Positions 33,733 through 42,704 of a stretch of DNA of 46,990 bases are shown piece by piece. This DNA comes from Bacteroidota bacterium (GTDB lineage: Bacteria > Bacteroidota > Bacteroidia > Flavobacteriales_F > PHOS-HE28): the NCBI GenBank assembly GCA_018266685.1, contig JAFDZY010000372.1:1-46990 (forward strand), in the 5' to 3' direction. The notes beneath the pieces are model-generated. The model saw nothing but the letters and a program-made list of their open reading frames with translations. It had not been told where the DNA came from and searched no databases. The position numbers and the translations under genes are program-made. Numbering within the stretch: the first letter of the stretch is position 1; the number at the start of each line of letters is the position of its first letter.

Positions 33733-34899
33733 TTAGAGCCCGTCGTCCCGGAAGAAGTCCAGGTTCTGGAGCTTCACCAAGTGGACGTTTGAATAGTAGT
33801 GGTGCAGAATGTCCTCGTAGGAATAGCCGTCACGGGCCATGCGCATGGCCCCTTCCTGGCAGAGGCCCACGCCGTGGCCGAAGCCCCGGCCGGAAAGCAC
33901 CACCATGTCGCCGTGAGGGTGTACGCTGAAGTATGTTGAGCGCAGGTCGAAATCCCTGCGCACCTGCGCCAGCGGCACTTCCGGGCTGATGTTGGAGAGG
34001 TAGAGTTCGCGGCACTCCGGATCGTGGTCGGTGACGCTGGCCACCACATTGCTGTCGTCGGTGTCCACACCGTAGGTTTTGCGCAGGTAGCCAAGCCATT
34101 TGGTGCGCGGAATGCTCCGCTCCCACTGGGCATGGGGTGCATGCAGGCAGAACGTATCCACGGTGCTTACCAAGTAGGGTTCGCTCTTGCTCCAGAGGTC
34201 TTCCGCATTGATGGTTTCCCCGCCGCAGTTGCTGTGGAAAGTGGCATGGATCAGGCGGATGTCGGCGTCCACCACCACCAGGTCACGCGTAAGCGCCACG
34301 GCTTGGCGGATGCTGTCCTGCATGTTTTTGCCCTTGAACACTTGGCAATGCGTGCCGTCGCATACCTCAAAGCCTTCCCCCTCGTGCCGCCGCTTGTTGG
34401 CCAAGGCATAGGTGCGGCAGCTCACGGCCTGCAGCTTGTAATATTCCATCCAATGGTCCTTGCCCGCTTCGGCTTGTACTACGCCAGCCACATATTCCTC
34501 AATGGGAACGGTGGCCACCATCAGGAAGGCATTGCCCGCCTTCGTCAGTTCCAGGGACCCCGGATACGCCCGCTCCATTGTTTTCGGGGCCATGCCTTTC
34601 AGGCGGAACCCTTTGCCAAGGGGCGATCGGAAGGTGATGTTCTTCTTGGCGGTGATGTCCAGCACAAGCGATTTCGCATGGATGCCCTGTTCACCGCAAC
34701 GAACGATCAGTCCGTCCTGTGATGAAAGCTCCGCCACTTGCCTGCCGTCCGACCATACCGTAAGCGGACCCCGGTCGCCCATGACCATCACCTCCTTCAC
34801 GGACATGTCCCGCAGGAGGCCCACCCGCACGTCGGCATACTGTGCGCATAACGGACCGGCGGCCAAGAGCACCGTGGCCGTGAATAATTCCAGCTTCAT
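33733..34899 (-). CDS. SpoIID/LytB domain protein, probable peptidoglycan-active
   Basis: 388 residues with a signal peptide (MKLELFTATVLLAAGPLCAQ). The SpoIID/LytB domain is visible in VPIEEYVAGVVQAEAG (about 132-147), LQAVSCRTYALANK, ATFHSNCGGET and GRGFGHGVGLCQEGAMRMA (about 342-360). SpoIID is a lytic transglycosylase acting on denuded glycan; non-sporulating Bacteroidota carry related proteins of unclear role. It is the last gene of the minus-strand run surE, membrane protein, lpxB, spoIID-like. Confidence 0.88.
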   Translation of the reverse strand: MKLELFTATVLLAAGPLCAQYADVRVGLLRDMSVKEVMVMGDRGPLTVWSDGRQVAELSSQDGLIVRCGEQGIHAKSLVLDITAKKNITFRSPLGKGFRLKGMAPKTMERAYPGSLELTKAGNAFLMVATVPIEEYVAGVVQAEAGKDHWMEYYKLQAVSCRTYALANKRRHEGEGFEVCDGTHCQVFKGKNMQDSIRQAVALTRDLVVVDADIRLIHATFHSNCGGETINAEDLWSKSEPYLVSTVDTFCLHAPHAQWERSIPRTKWLGYLRKTYGVDTDDSNVVASVTDHDPECRELYLSNISPEVPLAQVRRDFDLRSTYFSVHPHGDMVVLSGRGFGHGVGLCQEGAMRMARDGYSYEDILHHYYSNVHLVKLQNLDFFRDDGL

Positions 34900-34938
34900 C
34901 GCGGCGCGAAACTATTCCCGCAGCAAAGCGTGCCAAGG

Positions 34939-36039
34939 CTATTCCTGAAGACTTTTCCACACGTGGTGGGCCACATGTGCCGAAGCGCCCGGCCCGCCGA
35001 GCACTTCCCGCAACCGGGCAAGGTCCGCCAACATGTGTTCCCTGTAAGGCCCTTCATCCAGCAGGCGGCGAAGCTCCGCAGCCAATTCCACGGGGTTCAT
35101 ATCCTCTTGGATCAGTTCGCGCACCACTTCCCTGCCCATGATCAAATTGACCAGGGAGATGAACTTGACCTTGATGAAGCGCTTGGCCAGCCACACGTTC
35201 ACCGCGCCGCCACCATAGCAAACGGCCAGTGGCGTGCCGATCAGGGCCGTTTCCAACGTGGCCGTGCCACTGGTCACCAAGGCGGCTTGGGCATGTTGCA
35301 GCAGTGCGTAGGTGCCGTCCCCCACCAGCTCCACGTTCGCATTGCCGATGATGCTGAGGTACAATTCCACTGCAACGCCGGGCGCAGCGGCCACTTTGAA
35401 CGCATGGCCCGGAAATTCCCTTGCGGTGGCCAGCATGGCCGGCAGCATGCGTGTGATCTCCTGTTTGCGGCTGCCGGGCAACAAGGCCACCACGGGTTTC
35501 GCACCGGGCGGAACCGTGGGCCGGCCGTGCGGCGGAAGCGCATCCAACAGCGGGTGGCCCACGAACTCCACCACCATGCCGCGTTCAGCATACCATTCCT
35601 TTTCAAATGGCAAGATCACGAACATGCGGTCAACGTTGCGGCGGATGGCCTTGACGCGACCGGCCTTCCATGCCCATACCTGGGGGCTGATGTAGTAGAA
35701 CACCTTGATGCCGTTGGCATGCGCGAACTCCGCAATGCGCAGGTTGAAGCCCGGATAATCGATGAGCACAACGGCATCGGGCCTGAAGCGCAGGATGTCC
35801 GCCTTGCACGCTTTGATGTTGCGCAGAATGGTGCGCAGGTGGAGCAGCACCTGGGTAAAGCCCATGAACGCCAGGTCCCGGTAGTGTTTCACCACGTTTG
35901 CACCGGCGGCCTGCATGCGGTCTCCGCCCCATGCGCGAATCTCCATGGAGGGGTCCAGCTTCAGCAGCTCGCGCACCAGGTTGCCCCCGTGCAGGTCGCC
36001 GCTGGCCTCGCCCGCAATCAGGTAAAGTCTCTTCCCCAT
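34939..36039 (-). CDS. lpxB: Lipid-A-disaccharide synthase
   Basis: 366 residues, full length. MGKRLYLIAGEASGDLHGG, WGGDRMQAAG, VVLIDYPGFNLRIA, YYISPQVWAWK and EFVGHPLLD are LpxB hallmarks. It joins UDP-2,3-diacylglucosamine and lipid X on the inner membrane during lipid A synthesis. It overlaps the preceding membrane-protein gene by 22 bases. Confidence 0.96.
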   Translation of the reverse strand: MGKRLYLIAGEASGDLHGGNLVRELLKLDPSMEIRAWGGDRMQAAGANVVKHYRDLAFMGFTQVLLHLRTILRNIKACKADILRFRPDAVVLIDYPGFNLRIAEFAHANGIKVFYYISPQVWAWKAGRVKAIRRNVDRMFVILPFEKEWYAERGMVVEFVGHPLLDALPPHGRPTVPPGAKPVVALLPGSRKQEITRMLPAMLATAREFPGHAFKVAAAPGVAVELYLSIIGNANVELVGDGTYALLQHAQAALVTSGTATLETALIGTPLAVCYGGGAVNVWLAKRFIKVKFISLVNLIMGREVVRELIQEDMNPVELAAELRRLLDEGPYREHMLADLARLREVLGGPGASAHVAHHVWKSLQE

Positions 36040-36338
36040 AGGAGCAGCAGCAGCACGATCACCGCGCCATACACCAGCATGGCCCCGATAACGCCCCGCA
36101 TGGCCTTGAGCATGCGCTTTTGGTCGAAGGCGAAGAAGAGCACCACATCGGCCAGCAGGCTCAATGACAATACCGGCGCGATGTTGCCTTTGATGCCGAA
36201 CACCATGCCCCGCAGGAAGAAACCGAGCTCCAACTGCGGATGGAACACCGTGACGGTGAGCACGGAATAGAGAAACAGCCCAAGCAACGGGGCGATGAGC
36301 CCGGCCACGAGCCCGGTCCTGACCTGGTCAAAGCGCAT
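36018..36338 (-). CDS. Small membrane protein between surE and lpxB
   Basis: About 106 residues from the ATG at 36338 (MRFDQVRTGLVAGLIAPLLG). Three hydrophobic helices are visible (about 8-28, 50-70 and 82-102). No family was recognised. It overlaps surE by 11 bases and lpxB by 22 bases, so it is translationally coupled to both and its place in the set is likely functional. Confidence 0.7.
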   Translation of the reverse strand: MRFDQVRTGLVAGLIAPLLGLFLYSVLTVTVFHPQLELGFFLRGMVFGIKGNIAPVLSLSLLADVVLFFAFDQKRMLKAMRGVIGAMLVYGAVIVLLLLLWGRDFT

Positions 36339-37107
36339 GGTTCCAGCTGCTGATCTCGCCAACCTCGTGGTGGGCCGTCATGTCAAATTGAATGGGCACC
36401 ATGCTGGCAAAGCCATGGGAAGTGGCCCATACATCGGTGTCCACGCCGGGGTCTTTGGCGGTGAATTCCCCCTTCAGCCAATGGTACTCATGGCCAGAGG
36501 GATCTTTGCGCGTTTCCACGGCATCCTCCCAACTGCCCAACGCCTGGCGGCACGCGCGGATGCCCTTCAAGGGTCCTTCCTTGGCGGCCGGAATGTTCAC
36601 GTTCAGGCAGCAGCCTTTGCCCAGCCCGTGCTTCAGCACGTTGGCGGTTACGGAACGCACCACCGGCCGCGTATGCGCAAAGGAGGCCTCCAAGCCGTAT
36701 TCCATCAGGGAAAAGCCAATGCTGGGGATGCCTTCCAAGGCTCCTTCCACCGCTGCGCTCATGGTGCCGCTGTAGAGCACGTTGATGCTGAGGTTACTGC
36801 CGTGGTTGATGCCGCTGACCAGCAATGCGGGGCGGCCCTTGATGATGTGGTACACGGCGAGCTTCACGCAATCCACGGGCGTGCCCGTGCAACTGAAGGC
36901 CCGCACCCCGTCCATGAACTCCACCTTGCGCAACCGCAGGAAATTATGGATGGTAATGGCATGGCCCATGGCGCTCTGGGGCTTGTCCGGAGCCACTACG
37001 AGCACCTCGCCAAAAGCCTTCATTTCCTCCGCCAATGTTTGGATGCCCGGGGCGAAGATGCCGTCGTCATTGGTCACCAGGATCAACGGGCGGTCTGTTT
37101 TGCTCAT
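36328..37107 (-). CDS. surE: 5'/3'-nucleotidase SurE
   Basis: 259 residues. The metal-binding start ILVTNDDGIFAPGI (D14, D15), the PDKPQSAMGH loop, TGTPVDCVKLA and LLVSGINHGSNLS are all SurE features. It dephosphorylates nucleoside monophosphates and helps in stationary-phase survival. It is the first gene of the surE-lpxB run, preceded by a perfect -7 box at 37115-37122. Confidence 0.96.
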   Translation of the reverse strand: MSKTDRPLILVTNDDGIFAPGIQTLAEEMKAFGEVLVVAPDKPQSAMGHAITIHNFLRLRKVEFMDGVRAFSCTGTPVDCVKLAVYHIIKGRPALLVSGINHGSNLSINVLYSGTMSAAVEGALEGIPSIGFSLMEYGLEASFAHTRPVVRSVTANVLKHGLGKGCCLNVNIPAAKEGPLKGIRACRQALGSWEDAVETRKDPSGHEYHWLKGEFTAKDPGVDTDVWATSHGFASMVPIQFDMTAHHEVGEISSWNHAL

Positions 37108-37114
37108 CGGGGCG

Positions 37115-37122
37115 CAAAGCTA
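37115..37122 (-). promoter_or_regulatory. Probable -7 box of surE
   Basis: TAGCTTTG on the minus strand is an exact TAnnTTTG match, 7 bases upstream of the surE ATG. This is unusually close and suggests a very short leader. No clear -33 TTG is visible. Confidence 0.45.
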
Positions 37123-37142
37123 ATCGGGGGGAACGGGGGCGA

Positions 37143-37194
37143 GATCAGAAGATCAGAGGATCAGAAGATCGGAGGATCAGAAGATCAGAGGATG
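37143..37194. repeat. Short tandem repeat of GATCAGAAGATCAGAGGATC type
   Basis: About six copies of a 9-base word, GATCAGAAG or GATCAGAGG, in the space between divergent surE and ridA. The word also occurs once near 20067-20080. Confidence 0.85.
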
Positions 37195-37268
37195 GGATAA
37201 TGGGGGCACAAATGATACAGTTCAACTCCGAACTTTGCCCCAAACCCATTAGATCGATCCTATTGAGC

Positions 37269-37646
37269 ATGAAGCATCCCATTTTTCCCGAAGGCGCGGC
37301 CAAACCACTTGCCCCCTACACCCCGGCCATTGAAGCCAATGGCATGGTGTTCCTCAGCGGCCAGATCGCATTGATCGGTGATACGGGCCAGCTGCAAATG
37401 GCCTCCATCGCCGAGGAAACCAAGCAAGTGATGGAGAACCTGGGCTTGCTACTGAAAGCCGCCGGGATGGATTTCAGTCACTTGGTGAAGTGCACCATCT
37501 TCATGAGCAGCATGGACCACTACGGCGCGGTAAACGAGGTGTACGGCAAATACTTCGCCGATGCGCCGCCCGCGCGTGAAGCCGTGGCCGTAAAAGGCTT
37601 GCCGCGCGGGGTGAACGTGGAGATCAGCGGTATCGCGTGCCGGTGA
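37269..37646 (+). CDS. RidA/YjgF-family enamine/imine deaminase
   Basis: 125 residues from the ATG at 37269 (MKHPIFPEGAAKPLAPYTPA). The family signatures MVFLSGQIALIGDTG, FSHLVKCTIFMS and the closing PPAREAVAVKGLPRGVNVEI with the conserved active-site Arg are present. It hydrolyses reactive enamines released by PLP enzymes, in the cytoplasm. It stands alone on the plus strand. Confidence 0.93.
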   Translation: MKHPIFPEGAAKPLAPYTPAIEANGMVFLSGQIALIGDTGQLQMASIAEETKQVMENLGLLLKAAGMDFSHLVKCTIFMSSMDHYGAVNEVYGKYFADAPPAREAVAVKGLPRGVNVEISGIACR

Positions 37647-37825
37647 ACAATTTGCCATTTGGGCAATGATCAATTCGCCAATGATCAATTCGCCTATGCG
37701 CCAACCCGAAAATGCACCAATGGGGCGATGACCAATGCCAGCATGCGCCAATTGGGAACTTTGCCAATGCTGCAGTGATCAATTGGGCAATACGCCAATT
37801 GGTCAACTGACGTGTACGGCCCGAA
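37647..37825. repeat. Intergenic region of repeated short words, including a tandem 15-mer
   Basis: AATGATCAATTCGCC occurs twice in tandem (37665-37679 and 37680-37694). Related words (GCCAATTGG, GGGCAAT, TTTGCCA) recur many times in the 180 bases between convergent genes. No gene or terminator is seen. Confidence 0.6.
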
Positions 37826-38308
37826 CTACCGCATCACCCGGCGTTGGGTGAAGTAGAGGAAGCACCAATTGAGCGCAATGAGGAAGCCAAGGAAGTTGAA
37901 CGCTTCCCGGCCAGCAACCAGCATGGGCACCAGCACGCCGAGCAGCTGCGCGGTGATGTAGATGTGCATGCCGTCCTTCCAGCCTTGCCACATGCGCATG
38001 GTGCCGGTGAAGCGCAGCAGCGTACGGGTGGCGAACACGGCCATCAATGCAACACCATGCAGGCGCATTACTTGGATATAGGCATGGACGGCTTCCAATT
38101 GTTGGGGCTGCAACCAGGCGGCGTACACGCCGTCGATGAGCTTGCGCACCTCCTCCTCCGGCATGCCTTTGAGCGCATACGCGCCTGCACAACCAATGAG
38201 GTAGAGCGGGAACACCAGCCCTTGGTTGATGAAGCTGGCCATGCACAGCCGTGCCAACAACTTGGGCCGCTGCCAGGTGCCCTGCCCTTCGCTTGTCTCC
38301 GTTTCCAC
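37826..38308 (-). CDS. Hypothetical multi-pass membrane protein (GTG start)
   Basis: 160 residues if started at GTG 38308 (VETETSEGQGTWQRPKLLAR). The upstream GTG at 38368 is rejected, because it would run through the terminator at 38322-38352. ATG 38242 is possible but would drop RPKLLARLC, which resembles the RPTLLTVIC segment of the next gene upstream. Four hydrophobic segments are visible (about 32-48, 82-105, 117-138 and 140-155). No family was recognised. Confidence 0.6.
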   Translation of the reverse strand: METETSEGQGTWQRPKLLARLCMASFINQGLVFPLYLIGCAGAYALKGMPEEEVRKLIDGVYAAWLQPQQLEAVHAYIQVMRLHGVALMAVFATRTLLRFTGTMRMWQGWKDGMHIYITAQLLGVLVPMLVAGREAFNFLGFLIALNWCFLYFTQRRVMR

Positions 38309-38321
38309 GGCGCGAAAAAAC

Positions 38322-38352
38322 AAAAAGCCCCCGACAGTGCCGGAGGCTTTTT
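38322..38352 (-). terminator. Intrinsic terminator between two minus-strand membrane-protein genes
   Basis: AAAAAGCCTCCGGC on the minus strand pairs with the complementary arm ending GGGGGCTTTTT around a short loop, followed by more Ts. It lies 20 bases after the stop of the 38372-38875 gene. Confidence 0.8.
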
Positions 38353-38371
38353 GACAAGCGGTAACCACTGA

Positions 38372-38875
38372 TCAGTGCATGTACTTCAGGTTCACGGCAT
38401 AAAGGATGATGAATACCAGTGAGAAGAACCCCACAACGCCAACGGACAGAATGGCCATCATGCTACCGCCCAGGAAATAGAGCGGCACCGCCAAACCGAG
38501 TATCGTAGCCAATAAATAGAGCCAAAAACCGCTCTTTTGCAGGTTCCACATGCGCCACACGCCGAAGAGGCTGAGCAAGGAAAGGATGATGCCCGCCACA
38601 CCAATGGGAACAGCATTCTCGGCAGCGCGCTTGGTGATCTCCAGGCCGGAATCCATCATTTGGCCTGCCACGCCGCTTGCCTGATCGCCCAGCTGGGCCT
38701 TGGCCTCCTCCAATTTTTGCTGCGCTTCCGCTACAACAGCGGTTTGATCCTTGGTCATGTTCATCAATCCGCTCACTACGCCCCATGCGCCCATAATGAA
38801 GCTGATGATGCAGATCACTGTGAGCAAGGTGGGGCGTGCGGCGGGTGCGGCGGGGTTCGCGTTCATGTCTGCCAT
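38372..38875 (-). CDS. Hypothetical membrane protein with three to four helices
   Basis: 167 residues from the ATG at 38875 (MADMNANPAAPAARPTLLTV). A first helix (about 14-36, LLTVICIISFIMGAWGVVSG) is followed by a charged coiled-coil-like stretch (about 45-75, TAVVAEAQQKLEEAKAQL) and three more helices near the C-terminus. No family was recognised, though the RPTLLTVICIISFI opening is frequent in small Bacteroidota membrane proteins. A TACATTCG box at 38898-38905 may be its promoter. Confidence 0.7.
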   Translation of the reverse strand: MADMNANPAAPAARPTLLTVICIISFIMGAWGVVSGLMNMTKDQTAVVAEAQQKLEEAKAQLGDQASGVAGQMMDSGLEITKRAAENAVPIGVAGIILSLLSLFGVWRMWNLQKSGFWLYLLATILGLAVPLYFLGGSMMAILSVGVVGFFSLVFIILYAVNLKYMH

Positions 38876-38897
38876 TGGGTTCAGATTTGGTTTGGAG

Positions 38898-38905
38898 CGA
38901 ATGTA
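38898..38905 (-). promoter_or_regulatory. Possible -7 box of the 38372-38875 gene
   Basis: TACATTCG on the minus strand is TAnnTTTG with one change, 22 bases upstream of the ATG. No good -33 element was found. Confidence 0.3.
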
Positions 38906-39045
38906 GGCCGGGCAGGTGATCCCAGCCCGCCAACCTGCACCGATGATCCCCATGGGATCGTTCATAACAGCGCCAAGCCCCGCCCCCGCAGCGTACCACG
39001 CACAAGTCTGGGGAAAGCCGCTGCCCGCCTTTGGGCAACCGCTGC

Positions 39046-39053
39046 TACCTTCG
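39046..39053 (+). promoter_or_regulatory. Possible -7 box of lpdA
   Basis: TACCTTCG fits TAnnTTTG with one change and lies 66 bases upstream of the lpdA ATG. The nearest TTTG is 12 bases upstream, shorter than the usual spacing. Confidence 0.35.
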
Positions 39054-39119
39054 CGGCGCAAAATCCATCCGGCGCGGGCAACGCGCGGAAGCCAATAACA
39101 AAATCCCCATCAGAAGCAG

Positions 39120-40508
39120 ATGAGCTATGACGTGATCGTTCTCGGCAGCGGCCCCGGCGGCTATGTGGCCGCCATCCGTGCCAGCCAACTGGGCCTGAAG
39201 ACCGCCATTGTGGAAAAGGAGGCCCTGGGCGGCATTTGCCTCAACTGGGGCTGCATCCCCACCAAGGCCCTGTTGAAGAGCGCCAATGTGTTCGAGTACA
39301 TCCACCACGCCAAGGACTACGGCATCACGGTGGGGGCTCCGGAAGTTGATTTCAAGGGCATGGTGCAGCGCAGCCGCGACGTGGCCAAGGGCATGAGCAA
39401 CGGCGTACAGTTCCTCATGAAGAAGAACAAGATCGACGTGGTGATGGGCACCGGCGTGCTGAAGCCCGGCAAGAAGTTGGAGGTTACCGGTGCCGACGGC
39501 AAGAAACAGACCCTGGAGGCCAAGCACATCATCATTGCCACCGGTGCCCGCAGCCGCGAACTGCCCGCCTTGAAGCAAGACGGCAAGAAAGTGATCGGCT
39601 ACCGCGAGGCCATGTCCTTGCCCGCCCAGCCCAAGAGCATGGTGGTGGTGGGCAGCGGTGCCATCGGCAGCGAGTTTGCCTATTTCTACAATGCCATCGG
39701 CACCAAGGTGACCCTGGTGGAATTCATGCCCAACGTGGTTCCTGTAGAAGATGAAGAGGTGAGCAAGCAATTGGAGCGAAGCTTTAAGAAACAAGGCATA
39801 GATGTCATGGTTTCCAGCGAGGTAACCAAAGTTGATTCCGGCGGCAAGGGCTGCAAGGTCACGGTAAAGAACGCCAAGGGTGAACAGGTGATCGAGTGCG
39901 ATGTGGTACTGAGCGCCGTAGGCATCATTTCAAACTTGGAAGGCATTGGGTTGGAGGAGGTGGGCATCATCACCGACAAGGGCAAGATCAAGGTGGACGG
40001 TTTCAGCGCCACCAACATTCCGGGCTACTATGCCATCGGCGATGTGACCCCCGGCCAAGCCTTGGCACACGTGGCTAGCGCGGAAGGCATTATTTGCGTG
40101 GAAAAAATTGCCGGCAAAAACCCGGAGCCGCTGGACTACAACAACATTCCGGGGTGCACCTATTGTTCACCGGAGATCGCCAGCGTGGGCTACACCGAAA
40201 AAGCGGCCAAGGAAAAAGGCTATGAACTGAAAGTGGGCAAATTCCCTTTCAGCGCCAGTGGTAAGGCCAGTGCGGCAGGCGCCAAGGACGGCTTCATCAA
40301 GCTGATCTTTGATGCCAAGTACGGCGAGCTTCTCGGTGCGCACATGATCGGCATGAACGTAACGGAGATGATCGCCGAGTGCGTGGCCATGCGGAAGCTG
40401 GAGACCACCGGGCATGAGATCATCAAGACCGTACACCCGCACCCCACGATGAGCGAAGCCATCATGGAAGCGGCTGCGGCGGCTTATGGTGAGGTGATCC
40501 ACCTCTGA
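39120..40508 (+). CDS. lpdA: Dihydrolipoyl dehydrogenase (E3)
   Basis: 462 residues, full length. FAD site VIVLGSGPGGYVAAI, redox disulfide C40-C45 in GGICLNWGCIPTKALL, NAD site VVVGSGAIGSEF and the C-terminal active-site HPHPTMSE are all present. It reoxidises the lipoyl groups of pyruvate and 2-oxoglutarate dehydrogenases and of the glycine cleavage system. No E1 or E2 gene is adjacent. It could also supply electrons for the AhpD found at 11953-12549. Confidence 0.97.
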   Translation: MSYDVIVLGSGPGGYVAAIRASQLGLKTAIVEKEALGGICLNWGCIPTKALLKSANVFEYIHHAKDYGITVGAPEVDFKGMVQRSRDVAKGMSNGVQFLMKKNKIDVVMGTGVLKPGKKLEVTGADGKKQTLEAKHIIIATGARSRELPALKQDGKKVIGYREAMSLPAQPKSMVVVGSGAIGSEFAYFYNAIGTKVTLVEFMPNVVPVEDEEVSKQLERSFKKQGIDVMVSSEVTKVDSGGKGCKVTVKNAKGEQVIECDVVLSAVGIISNLEGIGLEEVGIITDKGKIKVDGFSATNIPGYYAIGDVTPGQALAHVASAEGIICVEKIAGKNPEPLDYNNIPGCTYCSPEIASVGYTEKAAKEKGYELKVGKFPFSASGKASAAGAKDGFIKLIFDAKYGELLGAHMIGMNVTEMIAECVAMRKLETTGHEIIKTVHPHPTMSEAIMEAAAAAYGEVIHL

Positions 40509-40545
40509 TCCAACCTGTGCGTTTCCTTGCAAGCGATACCTACGG

Positions 40546-41328
40546 ATGGATGCTCCCGTGCCCCCGGAACCGACGGGAGCCGAAGACCCGGCCCGCTTCT
40601 TTGACCGCTTAGGTCCCAGCTACGGAAGCCGCTACCAAGGCACGGACCGTTTTCACCGCTACTATTTCCATGAACGCATGGAAAAAGCGGTGCGCGGGCT
40701 GGACTTGCGGAACGGAAGCGTACTGGACATCGGCAGTGGCACGGGCGACCTTTACGGGGTGCTTTCGGCGCGTTTCCCCGGCATGCAATTCCTGGCCTCG
40801 GACGTAAGCGCAGGCATGCTGGAGCACAGCTTGGTGCCGCCCGCCCAGCGGCTGCTTGGGCGCATCTATGAGCACAAATTGGGCGATGCCCGGTTTGATG
40901 CCATTTTCATGCTCGGCGTATCCACCTACATGGGCCGGGATGAGCTGGAAAGGAACTTGGCGTTTGCTGCTGCCCACCTGGCCCCAACGGGCAAATTCAT
41001 CATCACCTTCACCAATGCCCACGCATTGGACACTTGGTTACGGACCTTGGCAAAGGGGTTGTTGGGCAACAGGGCCGGGGCAGGCGGCAACGTGCTCTCC
41101 AGTGGCATGAAGATCCACCGGTATGCCTACGCCACTATCAAATCCATGTTGGAACCCCACTTCCGGATCACCGGTTGGGATACGCTGAACCATACCGTGT
41201 TTCCGTTCAACCGCATTTTGCCGGGCCCTTCGGTTGCTGCCGCCAAAAGGCTTTCGCGCAGGCAAGGCGCCCCGGCCTGGTTGCGTTTCCTCAGTTCAGA
41301 CCTCTTGGTGCATACCGCATTAAGATGA
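40546..41328 (+). CDS. Class I SAM-dependent methyltransferase
   Basis: 260 residues. Motif I VLDIGSGTGDLYG (about residues 59-71) and the following acidic position (LASDVSAGML) form the SAM pocket. The rest is typical of small-molecule methyltransferases; the substrate is unknown. It begins 37 bases after lpdA and precedes the polysaccharide genes, so it may modify a sugar or lipid-linked intermediate, which is inferred from position only. Confidence 0.82.
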   Translation: MDAPVPPEPTGAEDPARFFDRLGPSYGSRYQGTDRFHRYYFHERMEKAVRGLDLRNGSVLDIGSGTGDLYGVLSARFPGMQFLASDVSAGMLEHSLVPPAQRLLGRIYEHKLGDARFDAIFMLGVSTYMGRDELERNLAFAAAHLAPTGKFIITFTNAHALDTWLRTLAKGLLGNRAGAGGNVLSSGMKIHRYAYATIKSMLEPHFRITGWDTLNHTVFPFNRILPGPSVAAAKRLSRRQGAPAWLRFLSSDLLVHTALR

Positions 41329-41433
41329 GGATTTTCCACCTGCCGGAAAATTGCGGGCAACCCAATAAGGTGTCCGCGTCTTATCCTTGTCCCAAACTAC
41401 AATAGCCGGGCCGCCTTTGCCTTCGGCCCCCTG

Positions 41434-42660
41434 ATGCTCCGGATCCTTCACATCAACAACCGCTTCAACTTGGGCGGGCCTACACACAATGTGGCATTCC
41501 TGGCACGCTACATGCCGCCCGGATATGAAACCTTGCTGATCGGCGGGCCGCCGGAGGGGAACGAGGAAAGCAGCAGCCACATTCTGGCCGACCTTGGCGT
41601 GGATGCCATGATCTTGCCGGAAATGCGCAGGGCCATTTCTCCCTTCAAGGACCTCTCGGCCTATCGCCGGATCAAGCAGGTGATCAAGGATTTCAAGCCG
41701 GACGTGGTGCACACCCACGCGGCCAAGGCCGGTGCCGTGGGGCGCATGGCCGCCAGCGACCTGGGGATAAAAGGGATCGTGCATACCTTCCACGGCCACG
41801 TTTTCCACAGCTACTTCGGGCCCGTGCAGACCGGGGTGTTCAAAAACATGGAACGCTACCTGGCAGGGAAGTCGTCCCGCATCATCGCCATCAGCGAACG
41901 GCAAAAAACCGAGCTGGTGCAGGACCACCGGATCTGCGCTGCCTCCAAGGTGGACGTGATTCCTTTGGGCATTGACCTGAACAAGTTTCGTGAAGACCAG
42001 GCCGGGAAGCGCTCCCTGTTCCGAAAGGTGTATGGCGTGGCCGATGATGAGGTCGCCATCGGCATAGTGGGCCGGTTGGTACCCATAAAGAACCATGCAC
42101 TTTTCCTGAAGGGCCTGAAGTATGTAAAGGAACGCACCGGAAAAAAGGTCCGGGCCTTCATTGTGGGCGATGGTGATGAGCGGCCCACCATCCAAGAGCA
42201 GGCTTCGGAGCTTGGTTTCAGCATGGCCCATGCGCGCACCTTCAACGGCCATGCATTCGGCAAGGGGGTGAACGGGAAACCCGTGGTGGAGCGGGCGGAC
42301 ATTACCTTTACAAGCTGGGTAAAGGACATTGACGTGGTGCATGCTGGGGTGGACGCGGTGGCCCTGACCAGCTTCAATGAAGGCACGCCCGTAAGCTTGA
42401 TAGAGGCCCAGGCCGCAAGCCGGGCGGTGATCAGCACCCGTGTAGGCGGCATTGAGAACGTGGTGAAGGAAGGGGCCACGGCGCTGCTTTGCGCGAACAA
42501 TGACGCCGAGGCGTTCGGGAAGAACTTGCTGCGCGTTGTGGAAGACCAGCAACTGCGGCTTAAGCTGGGCCAAGGAGGCTGGGACCATGTACACGACAGG
42601 TACCATTACACCCGGTTGGTAAAGGACACCGCCCGCCTCTATGAGGCGCTGATCGCCTGA
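41434..42660 (+). CDS. GT4-family glycosyltransferase
   Basis: 408 residues. MLRILHINNRFNLGGPTHNV is a GT-B N-terminal nucleotide fold with a GG loop. The C-terminal half holds IGIVGRLVPIKNHALFLKGL and the EX7E motif EGTPVSLIE (about residue 320), typical of retaining GT4 enzymes. It probably adds a sugar to a polysaccharide repeat unit at the cytoplasmic face of the inner membrane; donor and acceptor are unknown. Confidence 0.9.
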   Translation: MLRILHINNRFNLGGPTHNVAFLARYMPPGYETLLIGGPPEGNEESSSHILADLGVDAMILPEMRRAISPFKDLSAYRRIKQVIKDFKPDVVHTHAAKAGAVGRMAASDLGIKGIVHTFHGHVFHSYFGPVQTGVFKNMERYLAGKSSRIIAISERQKTELVQDHRICAASKVDVIPLGIDLNKFREDQAGKRSLFRKVYGVADDEVAIGIVGRLVPIKNHALFLKGLKYVKERTGKKVRAFIVGDGDERPTIQEQASELGFSMAHARTFNGHAFGKGVNGKPVVERADITFTSWVKDIDVVHAGVDAVALTSFNEGTPVSLIEAQAASRAVISTRVGGIENVVKEGATALLCANNDAEAFGKNLLRVVEDQQLRLKLGQGGWDHVHDRYHYTRLVKDTARLYEALIA

Positions 42661-42679
42661 AAGAGGTGGCGCGAATGGT

Positions 42680-42687
42680 TATTTTTG
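42680..42687 (+). promoter_or_regulatory. Probable -7 box ahead of the polysaccharide-export genes
   Basis: TATTTTTG is an exact TAnnTTTG match, 18 bases upstream of the ATG at 42705. It supports that start over the GTG at 42666. No clear -33 TTG was found. Confidence 0.4.
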
Positions 42688-42704
42688 CCCGAAATCCGCA
42701 GGGA

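Noticed and set aside
41320..42606. 428-residue minus-strand open frame
   Set aside because: Antisense to the GT4 glycosyltransferase, which has clear motifs; the shadow has none.
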